From Bradyrhizobium sp. Rc3b (lineage in GTDB: Bacteria; Pseudomonadota; Alphaproteobacteria; Rhizobiales; Xanthobacteraceae): DNA of 64,000 nt. The position numbers and the translations under genes are program-made. The stretch spans positions 186,001 through 250,000 of the forward strand of contig NZ_FOUS01000014.1 in assembly GCF_900114915.1 (NCBI RefSeq), given 5' to 3'. Below are positions 48,766 through 56,973 of this stretch, in pieces. Within the stretch, counting starts at the first letter, position 1. Each line of letters opens with the position of its first letter. Below the pieces are notes generated by a model. That model did not search any database. It saw only the letters and a list, made by a program, of their open reading frames with translations, and was not told the origin of the DNA.

Positions 48766-49260
48766 ATGGACAAACAACGCATGATTTCGGTTGACGCCTT
48801 CGACCTCAGGATCCTGGGCGCGCTCCAGGACGATGGCCGCCTCACCAACCAGGAGCTCGCCGACCTCGCGGGGCTTTCGGCCTCGCAATGCTCGCGCCGG
48901 CGGATGCGGCTGGAGGAGGAGAAGGTGATCGCGGGCTATCACGCCGATCTCTCCAGCGAGGCACTCGGCTTCGGCGTGGTCGCCTTCATCCAGGTGACGC
49001 TCGCGACTCACTCGCCGGATAACTCGAAGCGGTTTCGCGCATTGGTTGGCCGTATCGACGAGATTCAGGAGGCCTATTCGCTCACCGGTGACGCCGACTA
49101 CGTGCTGAAGGCGGTGCTGCGCGATCTCAAGGGGCTCTCCAACCTCGTCAACGACGTCTTGATGCCGCATCAGAGCGTGGCGCATGTGCGCTCTTCCATC
49201 GTGCTCGACAGGCTGAAGGAGAGCTCGCGATTGCCGCTCAGGGAGATCAAGGCCGGCTGA
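48766..49260 (+). CDS. Lrp/AsnC-family regulator next to hppD
   Basis: Feast/famine regulator of about 164 residues from ATG 48766 (159 from ATG 48781). The N-terminal HTH is DLRILGALQDDGRLTNQELA with SASQCSRRRMRL; the C-terminal RAM domain has VAFIQVTLATHS and AYSLTGDADYVLKAV, the GDADY motif of amino-acid-responsive members. It is divergent from hppD and probably switches tyrosine catabolism in response to an aromatic amino acid. The GTG at 48757 lies inside a palindrome and is less likely as start. Confidence 0.9.
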   Translation: MDKQRMISVDAFDLRILGALQDDGRLTNQELADLAGLSASQCSRRRMRLEEEKVIAGYHADLSSEALGFGVVAFIQVTLATHSPDNSKRFRALVGRIDEIQEAYSLTGDADYVLKAVLRDLKGLSNLVNDVLMPHQSVAHVRSSIVLDRLKESSRLPLREIKAG

Positions 49261-49332
49261 AATCGAGGGAACTACGTCATTCGCGCTTCCCGCGCGATCT
49301 GCGATGATCCCAGCCAATCCGGAGATTCAGCC

Positions 49333-49644
49333 ATGGCCCTCCAGCTTCGACCGAACTGCGAATATTGCGACCGCGACCTGCCGCCCGATGCAATTGATGC
49401 GCGGATCTGCTCCTACGAATGCACGTTCTGTGCGGATTGCGTCGAGACGAAACTCTCCAACGTCTGCCCGAACTGCGGCGGCGGTTTTGCGCCACGCCCG
49501 ATCAGGCCGACGCAGGAATGGCGGCCGGGCGTGTGCACGAGCAAGCAGGTGCCGTCGGACAAGCGGGTGCATTTGAAATACAGCGTCGAGGACGTCGCGG
49601 CACATTGCGCGCGGATACGGGACGTGCCGCCGGAGAAGCGGTAG
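49333..49644 (+). CDS. DUF1272 zinc-ribbon-like protein
   Basis: A 103-residue protein with eight cysteines arranged as knuckles: CEYCDRDLP, CSYECTFCADC and CPNCGGGF, all in the first 55 residues, fitting two zinc-binding sites. This matches DUF1272, a family of unknown function. The C-terminal part is basic and unremarkable. Start ATG with CCGGAG upstream. It sits between the Lrp gene and the homogentisate operon without a clear link. Confidence 0.88.
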   Translation: MALQLRPNCEYCDRDLPPDAIDARICSYECTFCADCVETKLSNVCPNCGGGFAPRPIRPTQEWRPGVCTSKQVPSDKRVHLKYSVEDVAAHCARIRDVPPEKR

Positions 49645-49649
49645 ATCTC

Positions 49650-49726
49650 GTAGGGTGGGCAAAGGCGCGTTAGCGCCGTGCCCACGTCATCGATATGGTG
49701 GGCACGCTTCGCTTTGCCCACCCTAC
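49650..49726. repeat. GTAGGGTGGGC-type inverted repeat (copy 3)
   Basis: GTAGGGTGGGCAAAGGCGCG at the left and GCTTTGCCCACCCTAC at the right are complementary; CGCCGTGCCCACG and GTGGGCACGC pair inside. It is about 90 percent alike by eye to the copy at 47432-47519 and lies between convergent genes. Confidence 0.88.
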
Positions 49727-49746
49727 GAGACCGGAGCGCGCCGCAA

Positions 49747-51018
49747 TCACTCCGCCGCCAAAATCGTCCCTTCCACCTCGCCGAAGCCGACGCGATAGCC
49801 ATTCCCCTGGCACCAGCCGCGCATCACGAGGCTGTCGCCGTCTTCCAGGAAGGAGCGCTTGGCGCCGCCGGGCAATTCAACCGGCTCGGTGCCGTTCCAG
49901 CTGATCTCGAGCAAGCTGCCGCGCTGGTTCTTCTCGGGACCGGAGATGGTGCCGGACCCTAAGAGGTCGCCGACATTCATGGCGCAGCCGGAGGAAGCGT
50001 GGTGCATGAGCTGCTGCACCGAGGACCAATACATGTACTTGAAATTGGTGCGGCTGATGCTGGCGGGCGCGTTGGCGCCGGCGGCGCGCAAGGAGACGTC
50101 GAGCTCGACATCGTAATTCTGCGGCCTGTCCTGCCTGAGATAATCGAGCGGCACCGGCTGCTGCTCCGGTCCAATCAGGCGGAACGGCTCCAGCGCCTCG
50201 CGCGTCACCACCCACGGGCTGATCGAGGTCGCGAACGCTTTGGCCAGGAACGGACCGAGCGGCACATATTCCCATTGCTGGATATCGCGCGCGCTCCAGT
50301 CGTTGAGCAGCACGAAGCCGAAGATCATCTCTTCCGCCTGTTGCTCGCTCAGCATGCCGCCCATCGGCGAGGATTGGCCGATCACGACGCCCATCTCCAG
50401 CTCGAAATCGAGCCGCTTGCAGGGCCCGAAGCTCGGCACCTCGACATTCGGCGGCTTCAGCTGCCCGCGCGGCCGCTTCACCTTGGTGCCTGAAACCACC
50501 ACAGTCGAGGCGCGGCCGTTATAGGCGATCGGCATATGCAGCCAGTTTGGCTGCAGCGCATTATCCTTGCCGCGGAACATCACGCCGACATTGGTGGCGT
50601 GCTCCTTCGACGAATAGAAATCGGTATAGCCGGAGACGGCGAACGGCAGATGCAGCCTGGCATCGCGCATCGGCACGAGCGCGCGGCTACGCAGTTCCCC
50701 ATTGTCACGCAGCTCAGGATGATCGGCCCGCAGAAGCTCACTGATCCGCGCCCGGGTCTTGGCCCAGACCTTTGGCCCCAGCGTCATGAAGGGATTGAGC
50801 GAGGGCCCGGAGAACACCCCGAGCGGGCCGACATCGAGGCGGGATTCCTGCTCGAGCTCCCAGAGATCGAGCACGTAATCGCCGATCGCGACACCGACGC
50901 GCGGCGTCGGATTGGCCGCCGTCGAGAACACGCCGTAGGGCAGGTTCTGGATCGGGAAGTCGGAGGCGGAATCGATCTCGATGAAGGAGCGGAGGCTGGG
51001 GTCGTTGGGGTGGGGCAT
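49747..51018 (-). CDS. fahA: Fumarylacetoacetase
   Basis: Cleaves 4-fumarylacetoacetate to fumarate and acetoacetate, the last step of homogentisate breakdown. Length 423 residues. The metal-binding block DFELEMGVVIG carries the conserved Glu pair, VLLNDWSARDIQQWEY the Asp, and GSGTISGPEKNQRGSLLEI is the typical C-terminal loop. The N-terminal SH3-like domain ends near residue 115. Start ATG 51018. It follows hmgA on the same strand with a long palindromic repeat between them. No maleylacetoacetate isomerase gene (maiA) is in the window. Confidence 0.95.
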   Translation of the reverse strand: MPHPNDPSLRSFIEIDSASDFPIQNLPYGVFSTAANPTPRVGVAIGDYVLDLWELEQESRLDVGPLGVFSGPSLNPFMTLGPKVWAKTRARISELLRADHPELRDNGELRSRALVPMRDARLHLPFAVSGYTDFYSSKEHATNVGVMFRGKDNALQPNWLHMPIAYNGRASTVVVSGTKVKRPRGQLKPPNVEVPSFGPCKRLDFELEMGVVIGQSSPMGGMLSEQQAEEMIFGFVLLNDWSARDIQQWEYVPLGPFLAKAFATSISPWVVTREALEPFRLIGPEQQPVPLDYLRQDRPQNYDVELDVSLRAAGANAPASISRTNFKYMYWSSVQQLMHHASSGCAMNVGDLLGSGTISGPEKNQRGSLLEISWNGTEPVELPGGAKRSFLEDGDSLVMRGWCQGNGYRVGFGEVEGTILAAE

Positions 51019-51050
51019 GGGTTTCCCGTGGCGCAGCGGTGAGGGTGTCA

Positions 51051-51219
51051 CCCTCCCCTGGAGGGGGAGGGACGGCTCATATTGAGCGCAGCGAAATATG
51101 AGACGGGGTGGGGTGATCTCTCAACGCGGGCAGTGTTCCTTGCGGAGAGACTGTCACCCCACCCCGCTACGCATTCCGCTTCGCTGCATGCGTAGCGACC
51201 CTCCCCTCCAGGGGAGGGT
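51051..51219. repeat. CCCTCCCCTGGAGG-type palindromic repeat inside the hmgA-fahA operon
   Basis: CCCTCCCCTGGAGGGGGAGGG at the left and CCCTCCCCTCCAGGGGAGGG at the right bracket GACGGGGTGGGGTGA / TCACCCCACCCCG arms and GCGCAGCGAAAT. It lies between two genes of one presumed operon and could attenuate or stabilise the mRNA. Confidence 0.82.
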
Positions 51220-51225
51220 AGAAAG

Positions 51226-52572
51226 CTACGGCTTGCTTGGATCGAACCGCTTCTCGAGTCCCTTCCAGCAATCCGCGTAATCATCCTGCAGCGTGGAGGA
51301 GTTCGCCGCATGCGCGGTGACGCGCTGCGGGTAGCGGGTCTCGAACATGAAGGCCATCGTCCCCGTCAGCTTCACCGGCTTCAATTCACCGTTGCTGGCG
51401 TGCTCGAAGGCGTCGCGATCGGGGCCGTGCGGCAGCATGCAATTGTGCAAGGAGATGCCGCCGGGGACGAAGCCTTGCGGCTTGGCATCGTAGACGCCGT
51501 AGATCAGGCCCATGAACTCGCTCATGATGTTCATGTGGTACCAGGGCGGCCGGAAGGTGTTGTCGGCGACCATCCAGCGCTCGGGGAAGATCACGAAGTC
51601 GATATTCGCGGTGCCCGCCGTCTCCGACGGCGAAGTGAGAACCGTGAAGATCGAGGGATCGGGATGATCGAAGCCGATCGCGCCGACCGGCGAGAAGGTG
51701 CGCAGATCGTATTTGTAGGGCGCGTAATTGCCGTGCCAGGCGACGACATCGATCGGCGAATGCGGCAAGGTCGTCTTGAACAGCGCCCCGCCCCATTTCA
51801 CGTAGAGCTCGGTCGGCGTGTCCTTGTCCTCGTAATGCGCGACGGGGGTGAGGAAGTCGCGGGCGTTGGCGAGGCAATTGGCGCCGATCGGCCCGCGCTC
51901 CGGCAGCGTGAACGCACCACCGTAGTTCTCGCAGAGATAGCCGCGCGCCGGCCCGTTCGGAATCTCGACGCGGAATTTGACGCCGCGCGGGATCACGACG
52001 ATCTCGCCGGGCTCGGCATCGATGCGGCCGAACTCGGTGACGAGACGAAGATTGCCCTGCTGCAGCACGAACATCAGCTCGCCGTCGGCATTGTAGAAAT
52101 GCTGGTCCACCATCGATTTGGTGATGAGATAGACATGCGCGGCCATGCCGGCCTGCGTATTAACATCGCCCGCCGTCGTCATGGTTTGCACGCCCTGCAC
52201 GAAGGTGACCTCTTCCTTCGGAAGCGGCGTCGGGTCCCAGCGCATCTGCGCGATCGGCAGATCGTATTCATGGCACGGCGCCGAACGCCACAGGCCGGCA
52301 TCTGCTTTCTCGAAGCGGCCGGAATGCTTCACCGAGGGGCGGATGCGATAGAGCCAGGAGCGCTCATTGGTGCCGCGCGGCGCGGTGAAGGGCGAGCCGG
52401 ACAATTGCTCGGCGTAGAGCCCGTAGGCGCAGCGCTGCGGCGAGTTGCGCCCGATCGGCAGCGCGCCCGGCAGCGCTTCGGTCTCGAAGCTGTTGCCGAA
52501 GCCGGACATGTAGCCCGGCGTCACCTGCGCCGAGCTTCGGATGATCTGATCGGGCGAGGTGTTGATGTTCAT
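51226..52572 (-). CDS. hmgA: Homogentisate 1,2-dioxygenase
   Basis: Fe(II) ring-cleaving enzyme that opens homogentisate to maleylacetoacetate. Length 448 residues. Recognisable blocks are GYMSGFGNSFETEALPGALP near the N-terminus, PRGVKFRVE, and the iron-ligand region YHMNIMSEFMGLIYG with LHNCMLPHGPDRDAFE. Start ATG 52572, preceded by GGAGGAGGATAGTG. It starts two bases past the stop of the metallo-beta-lactamase-fold gene, so translation is coupled and the protein order is hydroxylase, DUF2783, MBL, HmgA, FahA. Confidence 0.96.
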   Translation of the reverse strand: MNINTSPDQIIRSSAQVTPGYMSGFGNSFETEALPGALPIGRNSPQRCAYGLYAEQLSGSPFTAPRGTNERSWLYRIRPSVKHSGRFEKADAGLWRSAPCHEYDLPIAQMRWDPTPLPKEEVTFVQGVQTMTTAGDVNTQAGMAAHVYLITKSMVDQHFYNADGELMFVLQQGNLRLVTEFGRIDAEPGEIVVIPRGVKFRVEIPNGPARGYLCENYGGAFTLPERGPIGANCLANARDFLTPVAHYEDKDTPTELYVKWGGALFKTTLPHSPIDVVAWHGNYAPYKYDLRTFSPVGAIGFDHPDPSIFTVLTSPSETAGTANIDFVIFPERWMVADNTFRPPWYHMNIMSEFMGLIYGVYDAKPQGFVPGGISLHNCMLPHGPDRDAFEHASNGELKPVKLTGTMAFMFETRYPQRVTAHAANSSTLQDDYADCWKGLEKRFDPSKP

Positions 52573-52574
52573 CA

Positions 52575-53531
52575 CTATCCTCCTCCTTGCAGGGCTGCCC
52601 ACATGTCCTGGTCGCGCTTGTCGGTCCAGATCACGGGATCGTCGATCCCGGACGCCTCGTCATAGGCACGCGACACGTTGAACGGCAGGCAGTGCTCGTA
52701 GATGGCGAAGCTGTGGAATTTCGGATCCATCACCTCGCGGGTCGCCGCCATCGATTCCTTCAGCGTGCGCCCCTTGGCCACCGAGATTTCGGCTGCGCCA
52801 TAGAGCGAGGTGACGAAATCGCGGGTCATCGCGATGGCTTCGCGCACCGTGGCGGTGCCGTTGAGCGCATCGCCGCGGCCCGGCGCGATCGCCTTGGGAT
52901 TGAAGTTGCGGATCTCGTTCAGCGTCAGCGGCCATTCGCGCAAATGCGCGTCGCCGCAATAGCAGGCCGAGTGATATTCGATGAGATCGCCGGAGAACAT
53001 CACTTCGGCATCGGGCACCCAGGCGACGATATCGCCGGAGGTGTGGCCGGCCCCGAGCTGCATCAGCCGCACCTCGCGCTTGCCGAGATAGATCGACATC
53101 TCGCCTTCGAAGGTCAGCGTCGGCCAGGTCAGGCCGGGGATGCTTTGGGCGTCCTGGAACAGCCGCGGGAAGCGGCCGTACTCGGAATCCCAATCCTGCT
53201 TGCCGCGCTCCTCGATCAGCCGATAGGTCTCCTGCGAGGCGACGATGCCTTGCGCCTTGTAGGCGGAGGCCCCTAGCACGCGCACGGCGTGATAGTGCGA
53301 CAGCACGACGTACTTGATCGGCTTGTCGGTCACGGTGCGGACGCGCTCGATCACCTTGTTCGCCATCGCCGGCGTCGCCTGCGCGTCGAATACCAGGCAG
53401 CCGTCGTCGCCGACGATGACGGCGGTGTTCGGATCGCCCTCGGCGGTAAAGGCATAGAGATCGGTGCCGATCTCGGAGAAGGTGATTTTCTTTTCCGAGA
53501 GGTCACCGGTGGATGCGAAGTTCTTCGCCAT
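52575..53531 (-). CDS. Metallo-beta-lactamase-fold protein with altered metal motif
   Basis: A 318-residue MBL-fold protein. The first metal motif, usually HxHxDH, reads HYHAVR (His79, His81, then Ala-Val-Arg), so the Asp-His pair that holds the second metal is missing. The later ligand blocks GAGHTSGDIVAW and VMFSGDLIEYHSACYCGD are recognisable. It may be a one-metal or non-hydrolytic enzyme. It lies between the DUF2783 and hmgA genes in a five-gene operon, so a role with a homogentisate-pathway thioester or lactone is plausible but not shown. ATG 53531 is preferred to the TTG one codon upstream. Confidence 0.85.
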   Translation of the reverse strand: MAKNFASTGDLSEKKITFSEIGTDLYAFTAEGDPNTAVIVGDDGCLVFDAQATPAMANKVIERVRTVTDKPIKYVVLSHYHAVRVLGASAYKAQGIVASQETYRLIEERGKQDWDSEYGRFPRLFQDAQSIPGLTWPTLTFEGEMSIYLGKREVRLMQLGAGHTSGDIVAWVPDAEVMFSGDLIEYHSACYCGDAHLREWPLTLNEIRNFNPKAIAPGRGDALNGTATVREAIAMTRDFVTSLYGAAEISVAKGRTLKESMAATREVMDPKFHSFAIYEHCLPFNVSRAYDEASGIDDPVIWTDKRDQDMWAALQGGG

Positions 53532-53556
53532 CAATTCGTCCTTTGAGTCTTTTGGG

Positions 53557-53787
53557 TTATTGTTGTTGCTGCTGTTGTTGTTGCTGCTGGCCGTCGATCA
53601 TACGGCGCTTGGCAAGCTCGATCGCCTCACGCAGCACACCGATGTCGCCGATATGGTTGGCGAGGATCAGCACCAGTGCCGCGTCGAAATCAGCGCTTTG
53701 TTCCTCGGTGAACCCGCGATGCGCTTCGACGATGGCGCGAAAGGCATCGTCCGGCCGCGCAAAGTTGGAGCTGGTAGACAACGGCAT
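53557..53787 (-). CDS. DUF2783 small protein with C-terminal polyglutamine
   Basis: A 76-residue helical protein of the DUF2783 family (NFARPDDAFRAIVEAHRGF, ILANHIGDIGVLREAIELA). It ends in ten consecutive glutamines just before the stop. In Pseudomonas putida U the 3-hydroxyphenylacetate 6-hydroxylase needs a flavoprotein (MhaA) plus a very small partner (MhaB); this protein, directly after a flavin hydroxylase gene, could play that part, which is inference. I use ATG 53787 (GAGG six bases upstream); the frame also opens at a TTG overlapping the hydroxylase stop. Confidence 0.82.
   Translation of the reverse strand: MPLSTSSNFARPDDAFRAIVEAHRGFTEEQSADFDAALVLILANHIGDIGVLREAIELAKRRMIDGQQQQQQQQQQ
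53560..53589 (-). repeat. CAA/CAG trinucleotide repeat (10 units)
   Basis: Ten in-frame CAA or CAG codons at the 3' end of the DUF2783 gene, read on the minus strand. Mixed CAA/CAG units make slippage less likely than in a pure repeat, but copy number may vary between strains. Confidence 0.95.
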
Positions 53788-53795
53788 GCGAAACC

Positions 53796-55412
53796 TCAAT
53801 TGAGACCTTGAGCCTGCGACAACGCCGCCGCGATCGCGGCGCGCGTCGGATGGCGGAAGCGCGCGGCGACATAGCCATCGGGCCTGAGCAGATAGGCAAC
53901 GCCCGGCGCGGCGTCGTAGCGCTTTGCGACGAGGCCCGAGGGATCGGCAAGTCCGCCCTCGCCACCGATGCGAACATTCTTGAGGCCATCGGGCACATCA
54001 ATCGCCGCGCCATTGCTGAACGAGAGCAGGGTGAAGTCCGTTCCACCCTTGCGGAAGGCGTCCGTCAGATAGGCCTGCTCGGCAATTGGCGCATCGAGCA
54101 TGGAGCAGCCGGGAGAGGGTCCGCCGCCCCACACATCTGCATCCGGCGACGACAACGGCGTGTCGTAGCTGCACGGCACCGACAGCCGTCCGCCATTGAC
54201 CATGCGCTTGCCAAACTCGGTCTCCTTGGCCAGCGACAGCACCGCCTTGCGCAGCCGCGCTTCCTGATGCGAGTTCGGCGCCATGAAATCGGTCGAGCGC
54301 GTCGACTCGCGGATGTTCTCGTCGGCCGCCAGGCTGCGCTCGGCGTGATAGCTCTCGAGCAGGCTTGCGGGCGAGGTGCCCCGCAGCACGCGATCGAGCT
54401 TCCAGGACAGATTTTCCGCGTCCTCGAGCCCGGAATTGGCGCCGCGGGCACCGAATGGCGAAACCTGATGCGCGGAATCGCCGGCAAAAATCACACGGCC
54501 ATGGATGAACCGGTCCATCCGCCGACACTGGAATTTGTAGAGCGAGATCCACTCGAACTCGAACTTGTCGTGGCCGAGCATGCGCGCGATCCGCGGTCGC
54601 ACGTTCTCCGGCTTCTTCTCGACCACGGGATCGGCGTAGCGATTGAGCTGGAGGTCGATGCGCCAGACATCGTCGGGCTGCCGGTGCAGCAAGGCGGAAC
54701 GTCCCGCATGGAACGGCGGATCGAACCAGAACCAGCGCTCGGTCGGGAATTCCGCGGTCATTTTGACGTCGGCGATCAGGAACTGGTCCTCGAACACCTG
54801 CCCCGCGAACTCGGCGCCGACCATCTGCCGCAGCGAAGAGCGCGCGCCGTCGCAGGCGATCACATATTGCGCATGCAAATGGTAGGCGCCCTCCGGGGTT
54901 TCGATCGTCAATGCGACGGAATCGTTGCGCTGCTCCAGCGCCGTCACCTTGTTGCGCCAGCGCAAGTCGATCTCGGGTAGATCGCTGATACGATCGACCA
55001 GATAGGCTTCGGCGTAGTATTGCTGGAGATTGATGAAGGCGGGCCGCTTGTGGCCGTCCTCGGGCAGGAGGTTGAACTGGTAGAGCAGGGACTCCCCGTG
55101 GAAGATCCGGCCGACGCTCCACACCACACCCTTGGCGACCATGCGGTCGCCGACGCCGAGCCGGTCCCAATATTCCAGCGACCGCTTCGAGAAGCAGATC
55201 GCGCGCGAGCCTTCACCGATGCGGTCGGCATCGTCCAGAAGGACGACGCGCTGGCCGCGCTGGGCAAGGTCGATCGCGAGCGACAGCCCGACCGGGCCGG
55301 CGCCGACAACCACGACCGGATGCTCGGCCGGGCCTTGGCCGGCGCGGTCCTGATCGGCATGGCGGCGATAGCCGAACTGGGCTTTGGCCTGATAGGTCGT
55401 GGCCTGCGCCAT
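53796..55412 (-). CDS. FAD-dependent aromatic hydroxylase
   Basis: Class A flavoprotein monooxygenase of 538 residues (MhpA/MhaA-like). FAD-binding motifs are VVVVGAGPVGLSLAIDLA (about 33-50), CDGARSSLRQ (DG motif) and HGRVIFAGDSAHQVSPFGAR (about 302-321). A thioredoxin-like C-terminal domain follows. As first gene of the operon with hmgA and fahA, it probably hydroxylates a phenolic acid to homogentisate, for example 3-hydroxyphenylacetate; the substrate is inferred. It is divergent from a MarR-type regulator. Confidence 0.88.
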   Translation of the reverse strand: MAQATTYQAKAQFGYRRHADQDRAGQGPAEHPVVVVGAGPVGLSLAIDLAQRGQRVVLLDDADRIGEGSRAICFSKRSLEYWDRLGVGDRMVAKGVVWSVGRIFHGESLLYQFNLLPEDGHKRPAFINLQQYYAEAYLVDRISDLPEIDLRWRNKVTALEQRNDSVALTIETPEGAYHLHAQYVIACDGARSSLRQMVGAEFAGQVFEDQFLIADVKMTAEFPTERWFWFDPPFHAGRSALLHRQPDDVWRIDLQLNRYADPVVEKKPENVRPRIARMLGHDKFEFEWISLYKFQCRRMDRFIHGRVIFAGDSAHQVSPFGARGANSGLEDAENLSWKLDRVLRGTSPASLLESYHAERSLAADENIRESTRSTDFMAPNSHQEARLRKAVLSLAKETEFGKRMVNGGRLSVPCSYDTPLSSPDADVWGGGPSPGCSMLDAPIAEQAYLTDAFRKGGTDFTLLSFSNGAAIDVPDGLKNVRIGGEGGLADPSGLVAKRYDAAPGVAYLLRPDGYVAARFRHPTRAAIAAALSQAQGLN

Positions 55413-55454
55413 ACTCGAACCTCGGCTCTGGTCAGGAGAGGCCTGATCTGCTAG

Positions 55455-55474
55455 ATAGTCTCACGTGCAACTAT
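55455..55474. promoter_or_regulatory. MarR-type operator between hydroxylase and marR
   Basis: ATAGTCTCACGTGCAACTAT is a 20-bp imperfect palindrome (8 of 10 pairs) centred on CACGTG, 43 bases upstream of the hydroxylase gene and 48 before marR. Size and place fit a MarR dimer site; binding is inferred. Confidence 0.55.
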
Positions 55475-55522
55475 TTTGGACCGGAGCCGGCCGGCCGTCA
55501 ACTGGAATTCGGAGCGCGCGCC

Positions 55523-56065
55523 TTGGCGAGGACATCCAGCGACATCGCACTGAAGGCACGCGAAGCCGACGAGGCCTCCGTGCGGCCAAAGGCACGGCTC
55601 GACCTGTTCAAGTTCGTGCCGTTCCGCCTCAACCGGCTCGCAGCGGAAGTCAGTTCCGCGCTCGCGGTCGAATACCAGGAACGGCATGGTCTCGACATTC
55701 CGGCCTGGCGCGTGATCGCCACGCTCGGGTTCCGCAACGATGCGTGTAGCGCGCAGTACATCGCGCAATGCACCCGCACGCACAAATCCACCATCAGCCG
55801 CGCGGTGACTGCGCTGCTCAACGAGGATCTGATCGAGCGGGTCGAGAACGAAGCCGACCGCCGCGAATTCCGCCTGCAACTGACGAAGAAGGGCCGCGCG
55901 CTCTACGAAGAGCTGTTCCCGCAGCTGCTGCGGCGGGAAGACGAAATCCTCGCCTGCCTCTCCGCGCAGGAGCGCAAGCAGCTCTCGGTGCTGCTCGGCA
56001 AAATCGAAGCGAATCTCGATCTGATCCAGACCAGCGAAGAGGCCGACGCGAAAGAGGCGTATTAG
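55523..56065 (+). CDS. MarR-family regulator of the homogentisate operon
   Basis: A 180-residue winged-helix regulator. The core has WRVIATLGFRNDACSAQYIA, the recognition helix region RTHKSTISRAVTALLNEDLI and the wing ENEADRREFRLQLTKKG. Divergence from the hydroxylase operon, with a palindrome between, suggests repression relieved by an aromatic acid. The frame opens at TTG 55523 with GGAG eight bases upstream and has no early ATG. Its last 73 bases are repeated, 90 percent identical, at 56974-57046. Confidence 0.88.
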   Translation: MARTSSDIALKAREADEASVRPKARLDLFKFVPFRLNRLAAEVSSALAVEYQERHGLDIPAWRVIATLGFRNDACSAQYIAQCTRTHKSTISRAVTALLNEDLIERVENEADRREFRLQLTKKGRALYEELFPQLLRREDEILACLSAQERKQLSVLLGKIEANLDLIQTSEEADAKEAY

Positions 56066-56098
56066 GACGCGTACTCATGGAGGCGCAGACGTCGGCTT

Positions 56099-56876
56099 TT
56101 GGGAGTCCGGTTGAGAAAGCTTGGTAGGCCCGTGACGGCAGTGGCGAATATAGCGATGCTACTTGTGGCCTTTGCTGCAACTCGCGCATACGCCGTTGAC
56201 ATGGGTTATCTGGCTCCCCCCGGAGTCGCTGCAAACGAGTTTCCCTCACCGCAGCGCCCTGTCGCACGAATCGTCAGCCCGCGCCGCTCCTCCGAGGAGC
56301 GCCGCGACGCCCTCAATGAGGCCGGTCAAATCGCACGCGTTCTTGAACTGAAACCAGGTGTGACAGTCGGTGACATTGGAGCAGGCAGTGGCTACTACAC
56401 GGTCAGGCTCTCACACCTCGTCGGACCCGCCGGCTCTGTCGTTGCCCAGGACGTCACGCGGGATTACCTCGTCGAACTCGCTAGGCGAACAAAACTTCTG
56501 AAGTTGACGAACGTGCAATTCGCGCTCGGCGAACCCCACGACCCGCGTCTGCCCGCTTCTTCACTGGATGCAGTAATCCTTGCGCATATGTATCACGAGA
56601 TAGCCCAACCCTATGCCTTCCTCTACAATCTCGCGCCCGCCTTGAAGCAGGGTGCGCGGGTCGGAATTGTCGATCTTGAGCTTCCGACGTCGAAGCATGG
56701 CATGCCAATTGCGCTCTTGCGCTGCGAATTAACTGCCGTCGGCTATCGCCGAGGTCGCCACATATAAGCTCGCAGGGGACGGAGGATACCTGGCGATATT
56801 CTCTCCCCCGGAGCTAGCGGCTCGAAAATCTCCCCGCGATATCGTTGCTTGTGTGGATCCTGCCGGCACTCGCTGA
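56099..56876 (+). pseudogene. Exported SAM-dependent methyltransferase, frameshifted near the C-terminus
   Basis: A signal peptide (MLLVAFAATRAYA) is followed by a Rossmann methyltransferase with motif I VGDIGAGSGYYTVRLS, strand 2 VVAQDVTRDYL and motif IV LDAVILAHMYHEI. Relatives are exported class I methyltransferases of unknown substrate. The intact frame stops at 56767 after GYRRGRHI. Reading one base on from about 56750, GAG-GTC-GCC-ACA continues as a family-like C-terminus (GGYLAIFSPPELAAR and on) to a TGA at 56874-56876. A single extra C explains the break. The start is an uncertain TTG (56099 or 56111). The gene lies between two copies of the marR 3' end. Confidence 0.78.
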
Positions 56877-56973
56877 AACCATATCTGCCGCCCGTCTCGG
56901 AGACCGCACACGTCCGAAGAAAAGGTCAGACCGGAATTGCCGATCGAGACTCAAACCCGGCGCTCTCGATCCG

